A stretch of 64,000 nucleotides of DNA from an uncultured Opitutia bacterium (GCA_903834135.1 CAILHZ010000018.1:86472-150471), one strand, 5' to 3'. Positions 26,425 to 35,343 are shown, numbered from the stretch's first letter. A program made the numbers and translations. The notes: generated from the letters alone by a model not told the origin.

Positions 26425-26442
26425 ACAACTTAAGAAAGTTGT
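26425..26442. repeat. Inverted repeat in the leuC / alpha-galactosidase divergent region
   Basis: ACAACTT (26425-26431) and AAGTTGT (26436-26442) form a perfect 7-bp dyad with a 4-base centre. It lies in the 258-base divergent region 26294-26551 that must contain promoters for both leuC and the alpha-galactosidase gene, so an operator is possible. I could not identify clear -35/-10 boxes. Confidence 0.35.
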
Positions 26443-26551
26443 GATTACCATACCTACCACTTGATAAGTAACGTAAGTAAGCTCATATAAAATTTACTTC
26501 GAGTAACTGCACTAACAAGTCACCGTCTAACAAATAAGCCATACTTCAATT

Positions 26552-27730
26552 ATGCCAAAAAATACTACCTTCATTCTGACCCTCCTACTTGCCTTACTCA
26601 TTTTCTGTAATGTTAAGGCAGATGAAAATATCTTGGGAGCAACTCCGCCTATGGGTTGGAATAGCTGGAATCATTTTAAACGTAAGACAGATGACGCAAT
26701 TGTAAGAGCTCAGGCAGAAGCCATGGTTTCTAGCGGCATGCGCGATGCAGGCTATGTGTACATCAATATCGATGATGCGTGGGAAGGAACACGTGACAGC
26801 AGTGGTGAAATCCGGGCCAATAGTAAATTTCCGGATATGAAAGCCCTAGCAGATTTCGTCCATAGCAAAGGACTTAAGCTTGGCCTTTATTCCTCACCTG
26901 GAATGAAAACCTGCGCAGGTTTTGAAGGAAGCTACGGTCATGAAGAACAAGATGCCAAGACGTATGCTAAATGGGGAATCGATTATCTTAAATACGATCT
27001 GTGCGGATTACGCGTACAAATGAAAGCTGCCGGTTCAGATGTAGTTGCTGAGAAAATGATGAAGGATGCCTACGTTAAAATGCGTGATGCACTGCTTAAC
27101 AGTGGACGTCCTATTTTTTATAGCCTTTGCCAATATGGGCATAATCAAGTCTGGCAATGGGGAGCAAGTGTCGGTGGTAATGCGTGGCGTACTACAGGCG
27201 ATATTAATGATAATTTTAAAAGTATGGTCTTAATCGGTTTTCACCAAGCGGGGCTTTCTAAGTATGCAGGCCCAGGGCACTGGAATGATCCTGATATGTT
27301 AGAAATTGGAAACGGTGGAATGACTACCAGTGAATATCAAATTCACATGAGTCTTTGGGCGATCTTAGCTGCACCCCTACTCGCCGGAAATGATCTCTCT
27401 ACGATGACTCAGGCAACTAAAGACATTCTCTTGAATAAAGAAGTCATCGCAATTGACCAAGATAAACTCGGCAAACAAGGTGACCGCGTTTACGCAGAAG
27501 GTTCTGTTGAAATATGGTCGCGTGATCTAGCAGATGGTTCAAAAGCTGTGGGTATATTTAATTTAGCAGATACTAAATCGCACATGAGCCTTGATTTTCA
27601 AAAACTAGGTTTACATTCACCTGTGTCTGCACGTGACCTTTGGCTGCATAAAGATCTTGGCAATCTTAATTCAGGCTACACTGAAGAGCTAGCACCACAT
27701 AGCGTAGTTTTAATCAAGCTCTCACAGTAA
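26552..27730 (+). CDS. Secreted alpha-galactosidase, GH27
   Basis: A 392-residue glycoside hydrolase that removes terminal alpha-galactose with retention. A signal peptide is clear (hydrophobic 8-19, cleavage near NVKA). The mature start ATPPMGWNSWNHF is the GH27 hallmark; further motifs are YVYINIDDAWEG, nucleophile D149 in YLKYDLCG and acid/base D217 in RTTGDINDNF. The C-terminal beta-sandwich follows (about 295-392). It likely acts in the periplasm or outside the cell on plant or algal galactosides. Standing alone, with no sugar transporter nearby, its regulation is not evident. Confidence 0.93.
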   Translation: MPKNTTFILTLLLALLIFCNVKADENILGATPPMGWNSWNHFKRKTDDAIVRAQAEAMVSSGMRDAGYVYINIDDAWEGTRDSSGEIRANSKFPDMKALADFVHSKGLKLGLYSSPGMKTCAGFEGSYGHEEQDAKTYAKWGIDYLKYDLCGLRVQMKAAGSDVVAEKMMKDAYVKMRDALLNSGRPIFYSLCQYGHNQVWQWGASVGGNAWRTTGDINDNFKSMVLIGFHQAGLSKYAGPGHWNDPDMLEIGNGGMTTSEYQIHMSLWAILAAPLLAGNDLSTMTQATKDILLNKEVIAIDQDKLGKQGDRVYAEGSVEIWSRDLADGSKAVGIFNLADTKSHMSLDFQKLGLHSPVSARDLWLHKDLGNLNSGYTEELAPHSVVLIKLSQ

Positions 27731-27957
27731 TCAGTCAACGCAGATAGCCTTCTACCATCAAAGGTGTGCAGGCGCATCGAATAAATCAGCAAAAAGAACA
27801 AGTGATGTGCACTTTAGTACCTGGCAGCTGAAATTCTTCAGCAATGAGTAGAACTTAAGATGATCGATAAGATAAAATTTAGCTCGTTGGGCTTAAATTG
27901 ACATGTCTTTTCTTCAATCACCAAGACTTACTACGTCAAAATATATCAAAGCATAGC
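27731..27957. other. Intergenic region without a supported feature
   Basis: The 227 bases between the alpha-galactosidase gene and the convergent PhnA-like gene hold no ORF I would support, no tRNA and no clear T-tailed hairpin. AT-rich stretches are present but no recognisable repeat. Confidence 0.5.
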
Positions 27958-28290
27958 CTAGGCTTTCTTAACGAAGCACGCCTTCAGCGCTATAGACACA
28001 CCTTCGATTTTACAATCGATCTCGTGATCTCCATCCACTAAGCGGATGTTCTTAGCTTTAGTACCTGACTTAAGTACCTGAGAACCACTACCAAGCTTTA
28101 AGTCTTTAATAAGTGCGACAGTATCACCAGCAACAAGAACGTTACCATGTGCATCTTTAACAACACGTGGACCGTCTGCAACAGCCTCCTTAGGCCATTC
28201 ATTACCACAGGTAGCACATTCCCAATGTTCGGAATGCTCTAGAACATCGGTGAGTGTACAGGCCGGACAAGCAGGTTTCATAAACAACAC
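27958..28290 (-). CDS. yjdM: PhnA/YjdM-type zinc-ribbon protein
   Basis: A 110-residue protein with an N-terminal zinc ribbon (C8, C11 in CPAC; C25, C28 in CATC) and the C-terminal PhnA domain (VKDAHGNVLVAGDTVALIKD, then LKLGSGSQVLKSGTKAK). Despite its historical name, the family is not a proven phosphonate enzyme; the cellular role is unknown. It follows clpC on the same strand after 46 bases that include a 7-bp hairpin, so partial co-transcription with the clpC operon is possible. Confidence 0.9.
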   Translation of the reverse strand: MLFMKPACPACTLTDVLEHSEHWECATCGNEWPKEAVADGPRVVKDAHGNVLVAGDTVALIKDLKLGSGSQVLKSGTKAKNIRLVDGDHEIDCKIEGVSIALKACFVKKA

Positions 28291-28309
28291 TACCCAGTTA
28301 TGCTGGGTA
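28291..28309 (-). other. Hairpin between clpC and the PhnA-like gene
   Basis: TACCCAG (28291-28297) and CTGGGTA (28303-28309) form a perfect 7-bp stem with a 5-base loop, ending directly before the PhnA-like ATG. On the minus strand it is followed by GTGTTGTTT rather than a clean T-run, so it could be a weak terminator or a hairpin that limits translation of the downstream gene. Confidence 0.4.
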
Positions 28310-28336
28310 ATGCAAGATACACTAAGGCTCTATAAC

Positions 28337-30862
28337 TTAAACTTCCTTAGGCGCTGCTTCTTGAGGAGGAGCAGACTGAGTGAAAGCAAGTTTTTCGCCA
28401 TCAAGAGTAACCTTAACAAGTTCATTTTCGCGGATATCACCACGAAGAATTGCTTCTGCTAAAGGATCCTCTAGATAGTGCTCTACTGCACGGCGCAGTG
28501 GTCTTGCTCCGTACTTCTCGTCATAGCCTTTATCGATAAGTAGCAACTTAGCTTCATCTGTAAATTCGAGTGTAATTTTGCGCTCAACTAAGCGTTTAAC
28601 AAACTTAGCGACCTCAAGTTCAACAATCTTTACTAGATCAGTTTTATCGAGAGGTCTAAAGAAGACGATATCTGAGATTCGATTTAAGAATTCTGGCTTA
28701 AATACTCGTTTTGCTTCTTCAAGCACTTTCTCACGCATTTTCTCAGCATCATTAAAACTGCTTGCTGCTGCTGCAAAACCCATTGATGTCTGCCTTTGCA
28801 AGAGTTGAGCTCCGATATTGGAAGTCATGATGATAATCGTATTTCTAAAGTCGACTGTGCGACCTAAGGAATCAGTTAATCTGCCGTCTTCTAAAATTTG
28901 AAGTAGGAGTTGAAGTACATCAGGATGAGCCTTCTCAATTTCATCAAATAAGATTACAGCGTAAGGCCTGCGTCTTACAGATTCTGTTAATTGACCACCT
29001 TCTTCGTAGCCAACGTAGCCGGGAGGTGAACCAATCAAACGAGAGACAGCAAACTTCTCCATATACTCACTCATATCAATCTGAACAAGTGCGTCTTGGT
29101 TACCAAACATTTGAGCAGCTAATTGCTTTGCTGTTTCTGTTTTACCTACACCTGTTGGCCCAACAAATAAGAAAGATCCAATAGGTCTACGCGGATCTTT
29201 AAGATCTGCGCGCGATCTCCTAAGAGCACGTGCAATAGCACTGGCTGCAATTTCTTGTCCGATAACGTGCTTTTGAATTTCTGCTTCTAAAACAAGGAGC
29301 TTTTCGCTCTCTTTTTTCTCCATACGAGAAAGCGGAATTCCAGTCCATTCCGCTACGACTTGCATAATCAAGGTATCGTCAATGGCTACGCGGTTTTCTT
29401 CACGCATACGTTTCCATTCAGCAGTTACCTCTTCATGCTTTGCACGTAACTGTTTTTCGTTATCTCTAAATTTAGCAGCCTCTTCGAATTGCTGCTCACT
29501 GATTGCCTTTTCTTTTAGGCTACAGACATCTTCAATTTCTTTTAATAGTGACTCTACGTTCGGCGGACGACTTAAAGCTCCGATACGTGCACGTGAGCCA
29601 GCCTCATCCATAACATCGATTGCTTTATCAGGTAAGAAACGACCTGTAATATAACGATCGGAAAGTTTAACAGCAGCCTCAATTGCTTTATCACTAAAGG
29701 TCGCCTTGTGATGATCTTCATACTTAGATTGAATACCATGCAGAATCGTAATTGCATCCTCAACTGATGGTGGCTCTACTTTGACCGATTGAAATCTACG
29801 ATCTAAAGCAGAATCCTTTTCAATATATTTACGGTATTCGTTTAAGGTAGTAGCACCAATACACTGTAATTCACCACGCGATAAAGCTGGTTTAAAAATA
29901 TTGGACGCATCCATAGCGCCCTCTGCAGCACCAGCTCCAACAATAGTATGCATTTCATCGATGAAAATAATCACGTTCTTAGAACGCTTAATTTCATCCA
30001 TTACAGCTTTAATACGTTCCTCAAATTGACCACGGTACTTGGTACCCGCAACCATAAGAGCCAAATCAAGCGTGATGACTTTTTTCTCAAGTAAGATTTC
30101 TGGAACATTACCGGCTGCAATTTCTTGTGCTAAGCCTTCAACAATTGCTGTTTTACCTACCCCTGCTTCACCAATTAAAACAGGATTATTCTTACTGCGT
30201 CTGCAGAGTATCTGAATAACGCGTTTAATCTCATTTACTCTACCCACAACAGGATCCATCTCTCCTTTGCGTGCAAGTTCAGTGAGATCACGTCCAAATG
30301 CTTTAAGAGCAGGTGTTTTATTTTCCTTGGATGCTTCAGGTGCACCTGCAGGACGAGCAGTTTGGCCACCGGCTGTGGGATCCTGAGGTTCGGCTGCTTC
30401 TCCGCCAGAAAACTGTGGATCTAATTCTTTTAAAATTTCGTTTCTTGTGCGCTCAATATCAACATCCAAGGATTTAAGAACACGAGCGGCTACTCCTTCA
30501 CCTTCACGCAATAAGCCTAAAAGAATGTGCTCTGTACCTACATACGAGTGACTGAGCGTTTTTGCTTCCTTGCCAGCAAGCGCCAAGACTTTCTTAACAC
30601 GAGGAGTAAATGGAATATTTGTCTGAGTTTTCGTTTCTTGACCAATACCCACTTCTTTTTCTACAGCTGATCTTACTGTTTCTAGATCTAAATTCATCTT
30701 CTGCAAGACACTCACGGCAACACCTTGCCCGAGTTTTATAAGCCCAAGTAAAATGTGCTCAGTACCCACGTAGTTGTGATGGAAGCGCTCGGCCTCTTTA
30801 CGCGCAAGCTGAAGGACTTGTTGAGCCCTAGGTGTAAAATTATTCATCGGTTCTGGGGGCAT
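28337..30862 (-). CDS. clpC: Clp protease ATP-binding subunit ClpC
   Basis: An 841-residue AAA+ unfoldase that feeds proteins to ClpP. An N-terminal double Clp-N domain (about 5-150) is followed by a linker rich in Ala/Gly/Pro. AAA-1 has [13 protein letters not shown], a UVR-containing middle domain has [18 protein letters not shown]-2 has [12 protein letters not shown], and the D2 small domain ends near residue 825. In Firmicutes, ClpC recognises proteins marked with phospho-arginine by McsB; its position directly after mcsA-mcsB suggests the same here. The ATG is preceded by AAAGGA at proper spacing, one of the clearer Shine-Dalgarno sites in the window. clpP is not in this window. Confidence 0.96.
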   Translation of the reverse strand: MPPEPMNNFTPRAQQVLQLARKEAERFHHNYVGTEHILLGLIKLGQGVAVSVLQKMNLDLETVRSAVEKEVGIGQETKTQTNIPFTPRVKKVLALAGKEAKTLSHSYVGTEHILLGLLREGEGVAARVLKSLDVDIERTRNEILKELDPQFSGGEAAEPQDPTAGGQTARPAGAPEASKENKTPALKAFGRDLTELARKGEMDPVVGRVNEIKRVIQILCRRSKNNPVLIGEAGVGKTAIVEGLAQEIAAGNVPEILLEKKVITLDLALMVAGTKYRGQFEERIKAVMDEIKRSKNVIIFIDEMHTIVGAGAAEGAMDASNIFKPALSRGELQCIGATTLNEYRKYIEKDSALDRRFQSVKVEPPSVEDAITILHGIQSKYEDHHKATFSDKAIEAAVKLSDRYITGRFLPDKAIDVMDEAGSRARIGALSRPPNVESLLKEIEDVCSLKEKAISEQQFEEAAKFRDNEKQLRAKHEEVTAEWKRMREENRVAIDDTLIMQVVAEWTGIPLSRMEKKESEKLLVLEAEIQKHVIGQEIAASAIARALRRSRADLKDPRRPIGSFLFVGPTGVGKTETAKQLAAQMFGNQDALVQIDMSEYMEKFAVSRLIGSPPGYVGYEEGGQLTESVRRRPYAVILFDEIEKAHPDVLQLLLQILEDGRLTDSLGRTVDFRNTIIIMTSNIGAQLLQRQTSMGFAAAASSFNDAEKMREKVLEEAKRVFKPEFLNRISDIVFFRPLDKTDLVKIVELEVAKFVKRLVERKITLEFTDEAKLLLIDKGYDEKYGARPLRRAVEHYLEDPLAEAILRGDIRENELVKVTLDGEKLAFTQSAPPQEAAPKEV

Positions 30863-30880
30863 GGTGATGTCCTTTTATGT

Positions 30881-31972
30881 TTAATTTTTATCCGACGCAC
30901 TCACTGAAAAATCTGGCTTAGTAACGTTCGCAAACTCAGTGCGCAATTTTGCAGCACGCAAGAAGTCGCGCTGCTGGGGATCACAGGCTCCTTTTTGAGC
31001 ATACTGTAAATGTCCTGGTTGAGCTTCAATAAATAAGCGGTCGATAATCGAGCGGCAACTCTCAGGGTACATTTTAAGATCTACACCGAGTCTAACTAAG
31101 GAAAGTAAATTCATTGCCTCACCCGAGGTCAGTAAATGGCTATTTTGTAAAATGCCGTATGCTCTACCTAATTTATCGAATAATTTTCCTGAATCTGTTT
31201 CGATTAATTTTTGACGCGCATTCATCTCATGCTCAACTATGGACTGAAGAACGCTCGATAAGCGTTTAATAATATCTTCCTCAGTTTCACCCAGAGTCAT
31301 TTGATTAGATATCTGAAAAATACTGCCACTTGCATCCGAGCCTTCACCAAATAAACCACGAACAACCATACCTAGTTGGTTTACAGCTCGTACGACTTTT
31401 TCCATCTGGCTAGAAATCACCAAGGCTGGTAAGTGCATCATAGCAGAAGCCCTAAGACCTGTGCCTAGATTAGTTGGACATGCTGTGAGATATCCAAGCG
31501 ATGGAGAGAATGCGAAATCTAAGGCTTCCTCTAAAGCACTGTCTAAATCATCAATTTGGTTCCACGCCTTTTTTAAATGAAAGCCCGATCGAAGTACCTG
31601 AATTCTTAAATGATCTTCTTCATTGACCATGACAGAGAAAGTCTGATCACGGCTAATAATAACACCACTACCCTGGGTTGACCCACTGAGTTCACGGCTG
31701 ATTAAATGACGCTCTACTAAATTTAATTTTTCAAGTTCCGAGAGTTCATTAACTGAAAGACTTAAACCCCGCTTTAAAGGACTAATCGACGTCACTGCTT
31801 TTTGACACTTATCTAAAATCAAATCTCTTTGAGCAGGACGTGCCCATCCCGGGAATGGCTGTCCTGATAAATTACGGGCAAGACGAACACGCGTCATAAG
31901 CACAATAGCAGTCTTACTGCTTGTGCTATCTGTTAATTCAGAGGCGGAATCCAAAAGAGTCGAAATTGTCAT
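30881..31972 (-). CDS. mcsB: Protein-arginine kinase McsB
   Basis: A 363-residue phosphagen-kinase-fold enzyme that phosphorylates arginine residues in proteins and so marks them for ClpC-ClpP. Catalytic features are intact: VRLARN (28-33), NEEDHLRI (117-124, with catalytic E118/E119 region), and CPTNLGTGLRAS with C165. The RDxxRA allosteric phospho-arginine sensor is present as RDFLRA (335-340). The start overlaps mcsA by 4 bases (ATGA) and clpC follows 18 bases later. No ctsR repressor gene precedes the operon, unlike in Firmicutes. Confidence 0.94.
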   Translation of the reverse strand: MTISTLLDSASELTDSTSSKTAIVLMTRVRLARNLSGQPFPGWARPAQRDLILDKCQKAVTSISPLKRGLSLSVNELSELEKLNLVERHLISRELSGSTQGSGVIISRDQTFSVMVNEEDHLRIQVLRSGFHLKKAWNQIDDLDSALEEALDFAFSPSLGYLTACPTNLGTGLRASAMMHLPALVISSQMEKVVRAVNQLGMVVRGLFGEGSDASGSIFQISNQMTLGETEEDIIKRLSSVLQSIVEHEMNARQKLIETDSGKLFDKLGRAYGILQNSHLLTSGEAMNLLSLVRLGVDLKMYPESCRSIIDRLFIEAQPGHLQYAQKGACDPQQRDFLRAAKLRTEFANVTKPDFSVSASDKN

Positions 31973-32481
31973 CTCTTTTCCTCCAGCTTAGGAGCTGCTG
32001 ATTGCTTTACCTCATTAATCTCATCTCTGAAACGTGCAGCTTCTTCATAGCGCTCTGACTTAACTGCCTCGGTTAATCCGGTTTCAAGTTTTGTTAAACG
32101 CTCGTAAAGTGATTTACGTGTTAATGCTAATTTAGGAACCTTACCCACATGCGTTGTCCCCTTGTGCATACCATCAAGCATCGCATCAAGCATGTCCTTA
32201 AATGTCTCGTAGCATGAAGGACATCCAAAACGCCCAGTCTTCTTAAAATCAGGCTGGGTAAAGTTACACTTAGGGCAGCGAGTTCCCGTTAGAGCCTTCT
32301 CTGGATTAAGGGAGGCCTTTAAAAGTAAGTCAGCTAAGGAAAAACCACTCGGATCAGTAACCCCTTTTTTCTGAGCACACTCTTCACACAAATCCACTTT
32401 GTGAACCTTATTGTTCACAATTTGTGTAAGGTGTACGGTCGCAGAATTAACGCAAAAATCGCACTTGAGTGGACTGTTCAT
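31969..32481 (-). CDS. mcsA: McsA, activator of protein-arginine kinase (UvrB/UvrC-motif protein)
   Basis: A 170-residue adaptor with two zinc-binding cysteine pairs, C7-x2-C10 with C32-x2-C35 and C69-x2-C72 with C87-x2-C90, and a C-terminal UVR motif (AVKSERYEEAARFRDEINEV, about 140-159). In Firmicutes McsA activates McsB. ATG start preceded by GAGG at good spacing. The gene overlaps mcsB by 4 bases. The 163 bases upstream hold a 20-bp palindrome and a candidate Cys-rich small ORF, so the operon promoter probably lies there. Confidence 0.9.
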   Translation of the reverse strand: MNSPLKCDFCVNSATVHLTQIVNNKVHKVDLCEECAQKKGVTDPSGFSLADLLLKASLNPEKALTGTRCPKCNFTQPDFKKTGRFGCPSCYETFKDMLDAMLDGMHKGTTHVGKVPKLALTRKSLYERLTKLETGLTEAVKSERYEEAARFRDEINEVKQSAAPKLEEKR

Positions 32482-32526
32482 AGTTTGGCCTCTAAATCCA
32501 TTGCAAGTAATGTGCCACGCTTTTGA

Positions 32527-32546
32527 TCACTGGCAAGTGCCAGTGA
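32527..32546. promoter_or_regulatory. 20-base palindrome upstream of mcsA
   Basis: TCACTGGCA-AG-TGCCAGTGA is a dyad with two perfect 9-base arms around a 2-base centre. It ends 46 bases before the mcsA ATG in the only upstream gap of the mcsA-mcsB-clpC operon. The compact spacing suits a dimeric repressor. It is not the CtsR heptad direct repeat of Firmicutes. Confidence 0.45.
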
Positions 32547-32742
32547 AGGATTTACATACTTGTGCCATGCAGTCCCAAAGGATGTCACACTTGGGACACC
32601 AGTGGCACCCTTTTGAGCGGAGGTAAAGTGCGTACTTAAAGTGGTCAAATCCGTGTTCCTTCGATGCGAACGCGTTTACGGAAGGCCTCAAGCACCTTGG
32701 CTGTAATCTGACCTGGACGGCCAGTCCCAATAACACGGCCAT
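32527..32742 (-). CDS. Candidate small Cys-rich protein between ilvE and mcsA
   Basis: An open frame, started by ATG at 32742 inside ilvE, encodes 71 residues ending in a dense cysteine pattern: KGCHWCPKCDILWDCMAQVC followed by KSFTGTC. C-x2-C-x2-C-x5-C-x4-C-x6-C is unlikely by chance and resembles a metal-binding ribbon. The N-terminal half overlaps ilvE in another frame, so the real start may be a TTG around residue 18 or later. No Shine-Dalgarno is evident. I do not recognise the family. It would be the first gene of the mcsA operon if expressed. Confidence 0.3.
   Translation of the reverse strand: MAVLLGLAVQVRLQPRCLRPSVNAFASKEHGFDHFKYALYLRSKGCHWCPKCDILWDCMAQVCKSFTGTCQ
32572..32597. repeat. 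Inverted repeat downstream of ilvE
   Basis: GTCCCAA (32572-32578) and TTGGGAC (32591-32597) form a 7-bp stem with a 12-base loop. It lies between the ilvE stop and mcsA without a T-run, within the candidate Cys-rich ORF, so it is not a standard terminator. Confidence 0.3.
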
Positions 32743-33511
32743 CTAGCTTGGTAACCGGGATAACTTCAGCTCCTGTACCCGTTAGAAAGCATTCATCTGC
32801 ACACCAAATATCATAGCGCGTGAGTGATGTTTCCTTAAATGGAATGTTTAATTCTTGGGCTATTGCAATGATTGCACCGCGAGTAATTCCCTCTAAAGCA
32901 CCCTGTGAGGAAGGCGTCGTTAAGAGTACTCCTTTATGAACTATAAATACATTGTCAGCCGTACATTCAGCCACAAATCCCTGCTCATTGAGCATGATAG
33001 CTTCGAGTGCTCCAAACTGCTTAGCCTCAATTTTTGCTAAAATATTGTTTAAATAATTGAGCGATTTAATCGTTGAGGGCAAAGAAGCAGGCCCAATACG
33101 GCGCGTTGGAACCGTGACTATGGCTAGACCGTTGTCATAGTGCTCCTGAGGATAAAGAGCTATTTTATCGGCAATCACGAAAACAGTAGGTTTAGGACAT
33201 AGCCATGGAGCTAGACCCAGATCTCCTGGACCACGAGTAACGACCAAGCGAATATACGCATCCTTCAAATTATTAATGCGGCATGCTTCACATGTAATAT
33301 CGCTTAACTCTTTCCTAGTTAATGGGATAGACAATAAAATAGCCTTAGCGGAATACTCTAGGCGCTCGAGATGCTCATCTAGGCGGAATATATTACCATC
33401 ATAGAGGCGAATACCCTCAAAGATACCGTCTCCATAGAGAAGACCATGATCAAATACGGAAACTTTCGCTTCCGACTTATCGACAAAGGCGCCATCGAGA
33501 TAAACCTTCAT
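32645..33511 (-). CDS. ilvE: Branched-chain amino acid aminotransferase
   Basis: A 288-residue fold-type IV PLP enzyme that interconverts Leu/Ile/Val and their 2-oxo acids. MKVYLDGAFVDKSEAKVSVF with DHGLLYGDGIFEGIR is the family N-terminus. The lysine in STIKSLNYLNNILAKIEA binds PLP, and GFVAECTADNVFIV, LEGITRGAII and FLTGTGAEVIPV complete the motif set. A D-amino-acid aminotransferase is an alternative in this family, but the motifs fit BCAT better. A Shine-Dalgarno-like AAGG precedes the ATG. It is divergent from the pyrophosphatase gene and 163 bases upstream of mcsA. Confidence 0.92.
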   Translation of the reverse strand: MKVYLDGAFVDKSEAKVSVFDHGLLYGDGIFEGIRLYDGNIFRLDEHLERLEYSAKAILLSIPLTRKELSDITCEACRINNLKDAYIRLVVTRGPGDLGLAPWLCPKPTVFVIADKIALYPQEHYDNGLAIVTVPTRRIGPASLPSTIKSLNYLNNILAKIEAKQFGALEAIMLNEQGFVAECTADNVFIVHKGVLLTTPSSQGALEGITRGAIIAIAQELNIPFKETSLTRYDIWCADECFLTGTGAEVIPVTKLDGRVIGTGRPGQITAKVLEAFRKRVRIEGTRI

Positions 33512-33566
33512 AATTTATAACCTTATTAGCTCTCCTAAAGCTTTGTCGAGAATACTCATACACTCA

Positions 33567-33593
33567 CTTTTGGCCTTTCTTACAGGCCAAGAG
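33567..33593. promoter_or_regulatory. Hairpin in the ilvE / pyrophosphatase divergent region
   Basis: CTTTTGGCCT (33567-33576) and AGGCCAAGAG (33584-33593) pair over 10 bp with one G-U wobble, around a 7-base loop. It sits 24 bases before the pyrophosphatase ATG in the 105-base divergent gap. An operator or a 5'-UTR structure is possible; no T-run is present. Confidence 0.4.
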
Positions 33594-33616
33594 CAGGTCA
33601 ATCTGTCAAATCTAGT

Positions 33617-35314
33617 ATGAATCAAGAACCAACAGCAGCATCAGCCAATCCGACCTACGTTATTGGCCACAGAAATCCTGACGCTGACTCAATCTGTTCA
33701 GCCATTGCCTATGCGGCTTATAAAGAAGCTCGGGGTGAGAAAGGCCATGTGGCAGCACGCTGCGGAAATTCTAATGCACGTATTGATACCATTCTAAAAC
33801 GCTTCAATCAGCCGCTACCACTTTACCTAAGTGATGTTTCGCCACGGGTTAGAGACTTAATGGTCACCCAAGTTGTTTCTATCACTGAAAATTCGACCTG
33901 CGCTGAAGCTCTAGAACTGATCGACCGTCACGATATCCGCATACTACCAGTCCTTAATGCACAAAAGAAAGTCGTTGGAACGATTTCACTGACTCATTTA
34001 GGCGGAATTTTTATTCCTAGAGCAAGTGAGCCAATGCTCATGCGTAAAGTAGAAACTTCTCTTTCTAAAATTGTGAGCGCATTAAAAGGCTCAGGATTAC
34101 ACTTGGTTAATCCTGATGCTCACGAAGAGCTTTACGTGCGTATTGGCGCTATGGATATACGCTCTTTCGGCAGAGTCTCTGAAACCGATAAAATTCCTTC
34201 CGGCAAATCAGTCATTATCGTTGGAGATAGATGGGATATTCAGCGTAGGGCCATTGAGCTAGGGGTTCGCGTTATTATCGTTACAGGGAATTTGCCTATT
34301 GATGATGAAATTATCACTGCCTGCAAACAAGCGCAGGTGAGTTTAATCAGTAGCCCCTTTGACTCAGCCACCACAGCTTGGGTTGTAAGGACCGCTTCTA
34401 CAATTACCCGTGTTGTTGAAACAACCTACCCATCGATTGCTCCTGACGTACGCATTGTAGATATGCGTAAAAAAATAGCGGCTCTTACTGCGCCTGCATT
34501 CATTGTCTTAAATGAAGACAAGTCTTTAAGCGGAGTACTCTCAAAGAGTGATGTGATTAAACCTGTCCAAACCAAACTTATCTTAGTTGATCATAATGAA
34601 CTTACCCAGGCTGTAAGTGGCGCGGAAGATGCCTGTATTACTGAAATAATCGATCACCATAGACTAGGACCGTTTAGTACGCCGCAGCCTATTTTATTTA
34701 TTAACGAACCTGTAGGCTCTACCTGTACAATCATTGCTGATTTGTATAGACGCGAAGGCTTAACACCTAAGCCAGAAATTGCAGGGCTTATGATGGCAGG
34801 ACTTATCTCAGACACCCTGCACTTAAATAGTCCAACTACGACTCCTAAGGATGCAGCGATTTTAAAATGGCTTGCTCCTCTTGCAAAAGAAGATCCTACC
34901 AAATTAGCGGAAGCTATTTTCTCCTCAGGTTCACTTATTTTGGCAACGACACCTGATAAAGTAGTACGTTCTGATTTTAAGATCTACAACGAAGAGAATG
35001 TAAAATTTGCTGTCTCTCAAATTGAAGAGCTAGGCTATGATAACTTCCTTAGTCACTCCAGTGAGCTCAAAAAAGCAGTAGAGAGTTTACGCAAAGAGGA
35101 ACGTCTTGATTTTACAGCACTCTTAGTCACCGATATTAATACTCAAAATTCACTCCTCTTAATCAGCGGGTCTCAAGAGCTCATCAAAAAGATAGCTCAT
35201 GCCCATGTAGAGAAAGATGGAGCTTTCGAATTACCGGGTATCGTAAGCCGTAAAAAACAACTTATTCCTTACCTCACCAGTCTACTTAAAGAAATTAAAG
35301 CAGAAGGTGTTTAA
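33617..35314 (+). CDS. ppaC: Manganese-dependent inorganic pyrophosphatase with CBS and DRTGG domains
   Basis: A 565-residue family II pyrophosphatase that hydrolyses pyrophosphate to drive biosynthesis. The DHH catalytic domain is split: IGHRNPDADS (H18, D22, D24) at the N-terminus, then a regulatory insert (CBS about 72-130, a DRTGG-like region about 170-255, CBS about 265-315), then LVDHNE, EIIDHHRLG and the DHHA2 domain (about 440-560). CBS-containing enzymes of this type are controlled by adenine nucleotides, and the DRTGG-containing type by diadenosine polyphosphates. A stem-loop closes the gene. Confidence 0.92.
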   Translation: MNQEPTAASANPTYVIGHRNPDADSICSAIAYAAYKEARGEKGHVAARCGNSNARIDTILKRFNQPLPLYLSDVSPRVRDLMVTQVVSITENSTCAEALELIDRHDIRILPVLNAQKKVVGTISLTHLGGIFIPRASEPMLMRKVETSLSKIVSALKGSGLHLVNPDAHEELYVRIGAMDIRSFGRVSETDKIPSGKSVIIVGDRWDIQRRAIELGVRVIIVTGNLPIDDEIITACKQAQVSLISSPFDSATTAWVVRTASTITRVVETTYPSIAPDVRIVDMRKKIAALTAPAFIVLNEDKSLSGVLSKSDVIKPVQTKLILVDHNELTQAVSGAEDACITEIIDHHRLGPFSTPQPILFINEPVGSTCTIIADLYRREGLTPKPEIAGLMMAGLISDTLHLNSPTTTPKDAAILKWLAPLAKEDPTKLAEAIFSSGSLILATTPDKVVRSDFKIYNEENVKFAVSQIEELGYDNFLSHSSELKKAVESLRKEERLDFTALLVTDINTQNSLLLISGSQELIKKIAHAHVEKDGAFELPGIVSRKKQLIPYLTSLLKEIKAEGV

Positions 35315-35316
35315 GC

Positions 35317-35343
35317 TACGTGCGCTTTTTTTTAGCGCACGTA
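35317..35343. terminator. 10-bp stem-loop between ppaC and lpdA
   Basis: TACGTGCGCT (35317-35326) and AGCGCACGTA (35334-35343) form a perfect 10-bp stem with an all-T 7-base loop, between two convergent genes. A T-run after the stem is lacking on either strand, so termination would rely on the strong stem itself or another factor. Confidence 0.55.

Noticed and set aside
26294..26428. 45-residue N-terminal extension of LeuC
   Set aside because: It does not resemble any LeuC N-terminus; [10 protein letters not shown] at 26293 does. The stretch is kept as a possible leader instead.
32527..32546. CtsR box upstream of mcsA
   Set aside because: CtsR sites are tandem heptad direct repeats; here there is an inverted repeat of different sequence.
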